Origin: Pezicula radicicola
Lineage: Eukaryota > Ascomycota > Leotiomycetes > Helotiales > Dermateaceae
Direction: 5' to 3'
DNA length: 64,000 bases
Assembly: GCA_003008705.1 (NCBI GenBank)
Contig: PDUO01000018.1
Span: 646,630 to 710,629, forward strand
Position 1 is the stretch's first letter. The number at the start of each line of letters is the position of its first letter. The notes under the pieces were generated by a model, which saw only the letters and a list, made by a program, of their open reading frames with translations, made no database searches and was not told the DNA's origin. Both the position numbers and the translations under genes were made by a program. Of the stretch, positions 56,041 to 64,000 are shown piece after piece.

Positions 56041-58730
56041 ATGGCCGACGACTTCATTGCGCCCGTGAAAGGCATCAACAAGGCTTTTGAGAATGGAATA
56101 AAGCTAGCGAGAGGAGTAGCAAGGTCCGCGAGCGACGCACCTGCACTCCAAGCCCTACGGATTGCTGAGTCTGCGAAGAATCTCCAGAAATCTTTGGAGA
56201 AGGATGGCAAGGCTATCAGTGAGGCCTATAGAAATGGCGTTGCAGATCTCGGAAAGCCTTTCTCCAATGCTTTAATTGAAGATAGTAAGTCGTACAGTGA
56301 ATATTTTTGGGTTGTTGCTAACAAGCTCCTAGACATAAATCTACGCAGATTGAAAGACTTGCGAATTGACTTACTCGACCAGATTAATGACTGTCCCGAT
56401 TTTGACGACGAGCCCGAATCGTTCGATCCCAAACCTTTCCACGAAATACAAAAACAGGGAAAGATATGTTGCGTAGAATGTTTGGAGATATTTGGTGCTG
56501 TACGAGAACAACTGGTTCAAGCTGGCTCATCCAATTCGAATTCGGATGACAGCGCACAGCTGAGTGGTATGAGAACGGTACCACCAACATCAATTGAACA
56601 GCCTCCTCCCCCAGTGCCACCAAAACCTGTCCCAATTCTTGATACTCCAGCGGTCGAACCTCCGAAGCCCAGGAGTCCGTGGAGCCTAGATATACCTTTA
56701 TCAAACTTAGATGTCTGTTCCGTTAGCCCAGCGCTCAGTGCGACAAGACCTCTTTCTGGAGAAGTCTCGCCTCTCAATGAGCAACCTCGTTTGATACCAA
56801 GGGAGATCGTTAGCAGCCGTCTCAATGCCAATGATGATTTCTTGGAAAGACGAAGACAGTCACGAATATTGTGGCAAGACCAGATTCGGCAATCATCCAT
56901 CTCCTCGATTTCAGAAATCCCAAACAATAGCTCTTCTCCAATAATCTCACCCGCACTAGGATCTTCAATGACAACCGTCAGCCCTGTAGATAATTCGTCA
57001 AGGCTCAGCGGCATTGCATTTCCGCCAGCCATGGCAAGAGCACAGAGTCAGAATTCACAGATAACAAGAAGCTCAAGGACAAGCTCTCTTCTTCATGATA
57101 TCGCCGAGCGTCCAAGGCACGACAGTACAACCAGCCAAGAATCTATCTTCGGGCTTCGTTCATCAGCTCCTTTGAGCCCTCCCCAGAGCGAGCACCGCAC
57201 ATCTGGTCCAGAATGGGGAGCGCTGGCGACCACTCTGCGCGTCCCCGGATTCGGAAATGGAGTTGAAGATGGGTTGGAAGTTGTGAGCCCAGTTGACCAC
57301 GGCAACGGATTGATGCTGGTTAGTGATGAGAACCAGGCTGTGAACCAGCCTACCCCTGCAACTTCTCTAACATCTACGGACTATCCAATACGTCACGATG
57401 CTTCATTCTATAAATTTGGGGGCTTCTGTGATGGTGCGCGAGAACTTCTGAAAGGGGAGACAGGTTTTAAGATTGTGAAGCGTCCCTCGGTATGTATTGG
57501 TTTTTGTTTTTATTCATTCCGCAAATACAGCGACTAACGGCCAACATAGGGACATTACAGTGCAACAATTTCAGCGAAATGTATCAAGTGCTCTTATGAG
57601 GTTGGTTATAAGGATCTGGAAAAGGATGAGAAGCTTGATCGTACGTCAATCCTAACTTCTAAAGTCACTATAGAATCTAACAGACTTTAGCTGCAGGTAT
57701 ATACGGAAACTGTGGAATAAGATGGCGGCAATTATTTGTATCAAAATGCCATGTTAAGACTAATTCAGTCGAGGAACCCATCTACGCGTGCATATTTTGC
57801 ATCGAGGAGCATAAAACTGTCGAAGAACACGACGCAACAGTTTTCTTCTCAGTAACCTCACTCTTCCGTCATCTTGCAACGCATTCCATTCCTCTACCAA
57901 CAATCAAGGGCATAAAAACTATCTACGGTCTCCAACCTCCCACTATGATCGACTTCGATATCCATTTCACAAACTCTTCAGCCACCCCTTCACAATTCTG
58001 TCTCTCAGTAATTGCACCAAAAGTGGCATCTCGTCCAGCCGCCTACGCAACCACAACACACCATCCGAAAAGTAAAACCTCTGCTTTCTTCGATCCTGCA
58101 GGGAACCCTACCCTGAATTTTGCCTCCGGAGCTCGAATACTTGGGATCACATTTCCTGTCCAGTTCAAAGGTGACTGGTGTATAGGATACCACGATGGAC
58201 AGAGAGGTAGTTTTCCCGCTTCAGCAATCATGCTCGAGACTCCTAGAGGCGAAGACGTCGATATGAGCCCTCAGTCAAACCTCACTGCCATTGCAAAGTG
58301 GGATTTCAAACCTAAAGACGCAAAAGACGGTGGATGGCTAAAGTTTTCACGAGGGGATAAGATAACTAATATCGGTTATACCTTTGTGGATCAGTGGTGC
58401 TGGAGCGGCCAGACTAGTAAAGGGAAATGGGGCCTTTTCCCTGCAGCTTTCGTAGAAAGGTTGAGAGAGGGACCCGAGACGTCTAGCTCTTCAACAAGTT
58501 CCAGCTCTGCTAGAAATGGTGTTCTAGGGGGGCTGAGTGGGAGGATAAGTGGGTTTGGAGGGCCATTGAGGAGATCGACCGGTGGGATTTCGATGAGTGG
58601 AAAGGCAGAAAGGAGTGCCAGTATTCGGAGTAATAGCAGCGGTACCAGTTTGGTTGGAGGACGGAGACCTGTACTTCAGCCTGGTCTCGAGGTGACTACA
58701 ACTTCAAGTGGGAATTGGCGGGGCTCATGA
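56041..58730 (+). CDS. SH3-domain protein with Cys/His-rich segment
   Basis: Predicted protein of 843 aa from exons 56041-56284, 56333-57489, 57550-57640 and 57691-58730. Intron 1 (48 nt, GTAAGT, CTAAC branch, TAG) is in frame and stop-free, so it hides in the ORF; splicing gives ALIEDNINLRRLKDLRIDLL. N-terminal helices are followed by a Pro/Ser-rich linker (PPPPVPPKPVPI). A Cys/His-rich segment follows at about residues 470-570: KCIKCSYEVG, GNCGIRWRQL, YACIFC, LFRHLATH, possibly zinc-binding. A C-terminal SH3 domain is recognised by AKWDFKPKDAKDGGWLKFSR, DQWCWSGQTSKGKWGLFPAA and FVERL. It ends in a Ser/Gly-rich tail. A scaffold role in actin or signalling is inferred from the SH3 domain only. 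Confidence 0.85.
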
Positions 58731-60083
58731 TTTTATGATGATGCATATATTGCAATTTTATGACGGTAAATTTAGGGAGACAGGACTTATAGGTTGTATA
58801 TGGAGGCGCATCTGGTTGCTTACGGCCTGGGTATCCTTGGTTTTGAAAAAATCATGGCTGGTGTTACTGTAGAGTGGATGGAAGAAATCTTTCTGTATTA
58901 TATGTAGCAGCATGTTGATACCCTTGTTAATTTACACATATATATATACCTACATATCTTACTATCAAAGTTATTCAAAGTATCTTGATTAGTCCCGACG
59001 CAGGAGTTCAACACGCTTAGCTTCTTGAGCGACCTTGGAGTATATTTCGAGCTTCAACTAGGTAAAACCGCTTTCAATCATTCAGGTGCTTCAAACGAAC
59101 TGAGTTAAGTGTACTACAAGTAATTATCATGGCTTTAAAGTATACCAAATCTTAGCGACTCTTCCTAATGTCCACAGAGGATTTGAGCATGTAAATTTGT
59201 GAGTGCCAGTTCCGCCAGCTCTGCCAACTCTGTGCTCTGCGAATGTTCCAAGTTATTTTTTCCAAGAAGGTTGGCTTGTAGCAAACCAACTCACTTGACT
59301 TGAGTAGGTCACTTATTCTAAGTAACTCACTTGTTCTAAGTACCCTATTAAACTTAAGTAACTTGCGTAAGGTAGTGTTATGGTTATTTATTACCTCGCT
59401 TAATTTTGAATTACGTTTGTTTGCTACTTATACATAACAGCTTGTAGTAATCTTAACTTAGTGGTTTATTAAAGTAAAGTTGTTGACTGCAATATGAATC
59501 AGACAGAGAGTTTTGGGTTAGCAAAGGTGATGGCTGACTATAATGCAACAAAATATGACGAAGTTCTGTCCAGAGACTGTGTAGTTAGTGAGTGACGTTT
59601 AGTAAGTGTTAGTGACTAATATCGGGAAATTTATACATTTTAGGCGCTTCTAAGTAGAGCAGTTTCTGTGCTAGAAAAACTCTTCATTGGCTGAAGTTAA
59701 CCAAATAAAATTGGAAATTTAACGCACTGCCAGGTTGGGGGTTTTCTTTGGGAAGTCATTGTGTGCTCATTCTTGTGGCTCTAGAACAGCCTTACTATTA
59801 GCGAACAAATGTGACGGGTCATGATATCCGATATGATGTCGTCGATGATGTCGCTATTAATATTGAATATTGGAACTTCAAATTGAGTTTACATCGCATC
59901 TAGACTACAAGTGATCGCGCTTCGCCAACACATATAGTCAACACTACCCAACAACATCACGACTTTCAGAAGAATTCTAGAAAGTATCTTATTGCATTTG
60001 TCTTTACAGTAGAGGAGTTATCACTGTATACTTGCAACAACATCAGAACGAAACTGTACAGACTGGAAAACAGCACGAGCAAG
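58731..60083. other. Intergenic AT-rich region
   Basis: A short imperfect duplication of 18 bp, TCACTTATTCTAAGTAAC then TCACTTGTTCTAAGTACC, lies at about 59308-59343. No gene supported. Confidence 0.45.
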
Positions 60084-60194
60084 ATGTTGGAAACTAATAC
60101 TAAGTGGGAAGCTAATAGATATTGGGAAGCTGATACAGGTACCGATTGGGGGTCAGATACCAAGTCTAATAACTACTGGGAAGCTAGTACCTAG
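60084..60194 (+). other. Short ORF with degenerate W-E-A repeats
   Basis: An ATG-to-TAG frame of 36 codons reads METNTKWEANRYW-like text: MLETNTKWEANRYWEADTG then TDWGSDTKSNNYWEAST. The WEA/WG element recurs four times with 6-10 residue spacing. The same frame is open upstream to 59904 without an ATG. It may be the end of a decayed repeat protein or a chance pattern. Confidence 0.3.
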
Positions 60195-60421
60195 TCCGAA
60201 ACCGACATTCAATTAGACGTTTTCAATACAATAACAACTGAAGATGTCCTTGACACCAAACATAACAACTGGCCACTTCCAATAGCAACTAGTGTCTACT
60301 ATCACTACCCATACGCCGAGCATTTCGACTACAGAACAAGCATCACATCCTCGTAAGCCCAGCCCAAAACCTCCCACTTCTCAACAATACCTAGTTAAAT
60401 CAAACCTCGTATCTCAGTTTC

Positions 60422-61494
60422 ATGAAAATATCCCACTCATTCCCACGAGAAATTCGATACAGAATCTATTGTTTCGTCATCCTATCCTGGCCACCAACAC
60501 TAGAATGGACAAAAACGTATCATGCAAGTGGTGAACCATGTTTAGCACGAACCTTAAATCCCGCACCTTAGTCTAAGATTACCATCTGATTATGACTTTC
60601 ATATGGTAACTGGACGGTCTCATCCTAGGCTACACCATAGTGGATTACTGGATTTTCTAGATGGGATTCAATGGGAGAATTTGGAACAGTTTGTTATTGC
60701 GCTTGCTACGGTTGATGGGAGGTATGTTATATTAATTTTGATGTTTAGAATTGAGTGGTATTTGAAATGCTTGCTGATTTGTGAGTTTTCTCCAGGTCTT
60801 ATAATAGGAAGTATCAGTTGAGCGATAAACTTCCGGGCCAGACATGCTACTTGGGTGATTTAGTAGAGTGGCTTTATGGTTCTGTTGTTTACCGTGTTGA
60901 AAGCGGGATTCCACCTCGAGTTTTAACGCCAGAGGACTATTTACCTATTATTGTAAGTATCTCCTTAATCCATCCAAAAGGCCAACTACCTACTAACATA
61001 ATCACACTCTCAAGCCACCAATGAAAATTAAACCGACACCACAACACGTAGTTTGGACGAAAATCCCCATTCGTCTCTACTCAAAAGTTCAATACCTAGC
61101 CCTCGATTTCCCTTTCAATAGTACCAAACCATCTTTCAAAAACTTTGGACGTCTTTGTTCATCTGTAGTATCCGATTTACCGAATCTTAAATCTATACTT
61201 CTTTGTATTGGTTATGATGCGAGGACTTTGCAACGTATTTTGAGGGAAACTAGTCGTGGGAAGAGATGGATTGAAGATTGTAAGAGGATGTGTAGAGGGA
61301 AGAGATTGGAGTTTTGTTTGGCTACTTTTGAGCATCCGCAACCAAGCGAGTTGGAACTTAAGAGAATGAAGGATATGCTGTTGAATCTTATTAAGGATCC
61401 TAAGTTGCCGAGGGTCCGTGATGAGCAGGATGAAGGAGATGAGATGACTTATGGGGTATCAGAGTTGTTTGGATCTATGAAGCTAGGGGAGTAA
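60422..61494 (+). pseudogene. 2EXR/F-box-like gene, probably broken or mis-spliced 5' part
   Basis: From ATG 60422: MKISHSFPREIRYRIYCFVI resembles the fungal 2EXR/F-box-like start (F-x-FP-x-EIR-x-x-IY). The frame runs on through ILSWPPTLEWTKTYHASGEP to a TAG at 60569. Coding resumes in another frame from about 60640 (GLLDFLDGIQWENLEQFVIA). Two good introns follow (GTATGT at about 60720 to CAG at about 60796; GTAAGT at 60953 to AAG at about 61014), linking DGRSYNRKYQLSDKLPGQ and a last exon ending 61494 (YDARTLQRILRETSRGKRW). The 3' half looks intact. A weak GTCTAA donor at 60571 with acceptor near 60642 could rescue the frame, so an unusual intron is an alternative to a pseudogene. Confidence 0.4.
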
Positions 61495-62047
61495 GAGTCT
61501 TAAGTTCGTGTGTTACAGAAACGCCTTTATAAAGAATTAGGCGCATGGTTAAATGGCAGTGAGTCCATGAGACTGAAGGAGTTAATTCTATTTGAGATGT
61601 TTCCCTAAAGTTCACAGTATTCAGGTTTTAAGCGAGCTAACAAAGCCTCAAACTATTATTTGAGTGATAGAAAAGCATTAGTAGTATTGCTACGAGGGTG
61701 ATTTTGTCTTCCAAGGTGTCATACAGATTAATTAAACTTATAAGTTAGTAGAGAATATCAAATACTTAGAACAAAACTCCAATTAAGTCAATTGTTAATA
61801 CTTTATGTAGACCAGGCTGACCAATGCATTTGCCAACTGTGCCTCGTCATCGACCTTTCATGGTACCGTACGAATATGTTTATAAGGGATTCTTTTGATT
61901 AAGACAAGTGAGTTTCCCAAGTCAAAATGATTTCCTATAAACCAATTCGTATGGTCGTCATATAAGTCCTATTCAACACATCTTTTTTTCTTTTAGACAC
62001 CAGCGAACTCAACGATTCATAAAGTTTGATTTCTCCACTTCCACTCA
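61495..62047. other. Convergent 3' intergenic region
   Basis: AT-rich, 0.55 kb; nothing else seen. Confidence 0.5.
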
Positions 62048-63403
62048 TCAAAACACATAATTCAACCCCACCGAACACGGCACCAACCTCCCGGGCAAGT
62101 ATCTCTCAATCTCAAACTTAACCCTCCACCCCGAACAATGCCCCGGCACCAGGATCCTCGGATTCAATTCCACAAGATCACGAACAGTAGCAGAAACCTG
62201 TTCTGCTTCACCAGGAGCAAGGTGATAGCCTCCTACTACAGCATATAAAGGTGCCGGGGAGCCGAGCGTGAGAGAATGCTTGGAGACATTGATAGCACCG
62301 GCATGGGAGCAGCCTGTGAATGTAATGAGACCTTTGCCTATTTCATATATCAGTAAAAAGATTAACTTTATTCTTTGGAAAGAGGAAAATGAGAGGAGGA
62401 AAGGGGCTCAAACCTTTTAAATTGACCATCAAGAACCTCTCGTCTCTGATCTCCTCATCTGGCGTCCAAGTCTTGGTAGTAGTATCAAAACGAACCCCAT
62501 TCCTAACACCCAACTCATAACTCGTGGTACGAGGAATCATCCCAGAGATCAGAAAGAAGTCGTCTAGAACTGTATGAGCTTCTTCGTTCCTGGAGATCTT
62601 GCCTCCAGCTGCTTCAAGCTCTGAGAATGATGGATCGGCTTCCAGGGATATGACTTCCTCTTCGATTATCATACCCCGGAAGTCAGGGCGTGATGGATGG
62701 AGGTCTACCTGAATGGTCAGAGTAGTCAGCATTTCCTGATCATACAATATTCCGGTATAAAAAGACCGTATTGGATCAGGCAAGACCCTTAATATTACTA
62801 TTCGACAGGGAAAACGGAGAGAGAAAATCCACAGGATCACATACCACAACAGGGCTCTCCAAACCTTTCTCCTTCCTAGCAGCCGAAATCATCTCAACAG
62901 CCTTAGCCATACCCCCCGAATGATCACGATGCCAATGCGAAAGCTGGACAAGCTCAACAGTAGCCAGATCTGGCGCGAGTCTCTTAACATTACGCTCCCA
63001 AATATCACCCTCAGGACCAGCATCAAACAGAACCGAATGCTTGACACCATCTTTGCTCGCAGTCTATTAATCCCATTGCATCAAATCAGAATCAATCCCA
63101 AATCTAGTCCACACTTACCATACTCATCACTGCTCGTCCAGATCCGATCAGATAAGGGAAGCGTAATTAATCACTTACGATGAGAACTGAATATCCATGC
63201 GCAGCACAACAGATGGCTTCCATCCTCAACTCCTTCTTCGCAACACCGCGATCATGAGCCTTAAACTTCGTACCTAGGGCTATTTGGCCGAAAGAAGTAT
63301 TGCTGAAGGAGACGGTGTCTGGTGCTGGTTTGGACATGATATCTAATTCATTGTCGACGATGATTAGGGCCTCGAGGCTGTCGACTTCTACGAGGTTTGA
63401 CAT
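62048..63403 (-). CDS. MBL-fold metallo-hydrolase
   Basis: Predicted zinc hydrolase of 342 aa from four exons (5' to 3'): 63403-63179, 63063-62845, 62708-62414, 62337-62048. All introns are GT-AG; the last begins GTTTGA, a weak donor, but frame and family sequence support it. The metal motif is LSHWHRDHSGGM (HxHxDH form) in exon 2, preceded by VLFDAGPEGDIWERN. Exon 4 has GLITFTGCSHAGAINV and LVPGHCSGWRVKFEIERYLP, the later metal-binding histidines. It resembles the COG1237-type branch (methanopterin-pathway-annotated MBL proteins), widespread in fungi with unknown substrate. It starts MSNLVEVDSLEALIIVDNEL, with no signal peptide. Confidence 0.9.
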
Positions 63404-64000
63404 TGCGGATGAGAGGGGATACTGGGTTAACTCGACGCCTTGGCTGTGTGTGTGATGGTACGCTTGTTTACAACGTGTGTTGAGGTGGAATTCTGTAGGA
63501 TTGTTGTGTCATCTATGAATCTGACCGAGGTAGATCAATGCCGCCTTCCCTTTCCGATGTCTCTTTCTCATGATGCGATAAAATAATTTCTAATCTAATA
63601 TGATACAAGTGAATTAGAAAATACGCCCTCTTTATAGTTCTCTAACCAATAGTCTAATATTTCGTCTTTAGGAATAATAGAAAGAAGACGGAGTCCACCT
63701 TAGTAGATCATCTTCTAAGCTATTAAAATAAGGCAGAGCATTAAACAAACTTGCAGAGCCTTTTAGGGAGAAGACAGCCTAACATCGGTTATTCCGGGGC
63801 ACAGAAGCCTGTAGCGCAGCCCTATAGAATAATTTTCTACAGGCCCCTCGTGTCTAGCTAGCTTGTATAGCGATTACGGGGTACTACTGTACAAGTAGGC
63901 CTGCAGTCCCATAAATTTTTGCCATGACCCTCGTACCCTATAGGACATGGTCTTTATGCGCTGCACCATTCTCATTTTTCAGTTCGTAGATAGAACATGG
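63404..64000. other. AT-rich flank, possible repeat remnant
   Basis: Promoter of the MBL gene on the left. From 63590 on the sequence is AT-rich with many short CTATA/TAGC words and no open frame of note. It may be an eroded repeat, but I cannot identify one. Confidence 0.35.

Noticed and set aside
63580..64000. Transposon remnant at the right edge
   Set aside because: AT-rich and repeat-like, but no terminal repeats, target duplication or coding trace could be shown.

Overview
This is nuclear DNA of a filamentous ascomycete (Pezizomycotina). The evidence is short introns of about 46-156 nt with GTAAGT/GTATGT-like donors, CTAAC/CTGAC branch sites and YAG acceptors, together with fungal gene families: an OrsD-type zinc-finger regulator, a KapC-like bZIP, a Zn2Cys6 regulator, DASH subunit Dad4, a HET-domain protein and a GPI-anchored GH13 protein. 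A leotiomycete-like relative is my guess and is not proven by the window. The left edge cuts a cytochrome P450. All gene models below were built by hand from reading frames, splice signals and remembered family consensus. No search was run.

Layout. 1-8 kb: P450 fragment, an OrsD-like C2H2/fungal transcription-factor gene, and a KapC-type bZIP gene with hidden 5' micro-exons. 8.3-21.9 kb is a dense housekeeping block: arp5(-), dad4(-), ies6(+), got1(+), ykt6(-), slh1(+). Arp5 and Ies6 are partners in one INO80 module and here lie 0.95 kb apart, separated only by the tiny kinetochore gene dad4, which shares a 95-bp divergent promoter with ies6. Got1 and Ykt6, two Golgi/vesicle-traffic proteins, are convergent neighbours. 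23.7-33.3 kb: a Rab GTPase with a low-complexity insert, a decayed coding block, profilin, and a large disordered protein. 34.1-41.3 kb: a flavocytochrome b2-like enzyme without presequence, a TMEM16/anoctamin with two GC-AG introns, and an MPPED-like phosphoesterase. 41.5-42.2 kb: two intron-containing tRNA genes, Phe(GAA) and Ser(CGA). 42.4-48 kb: a HET-domain gene and a GPI-anchored alpha-amylase-like protein that lacks two conserved catalytic-site histidines. 48-51.8 kb is gene-poor, with a small conserved gene interrupted by one TGA and another decayed block. 51.8-58.7 kb: a Zn2Cys6 regulator divergent from a short-chain dehydrogenase, then an SH3 protein. 58.7-64 kb: a gene-poor stretch with a possibly broken 2EXR/F-box-like gene and an MBL-fold hydrolase.

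No bacterial-type system, CRISPR array or intact transposon is visible. The most useful observations are gene structures that an ORF-only view misses: an ATG-only exon, micro-exons of 13-19 nt, GC-AG introns, and stop-free in-frame introns. Beyond these, the arp5-dad4-ies6 linkage and the interrupted or decayed genes in the gene-poor stretches merit checking.
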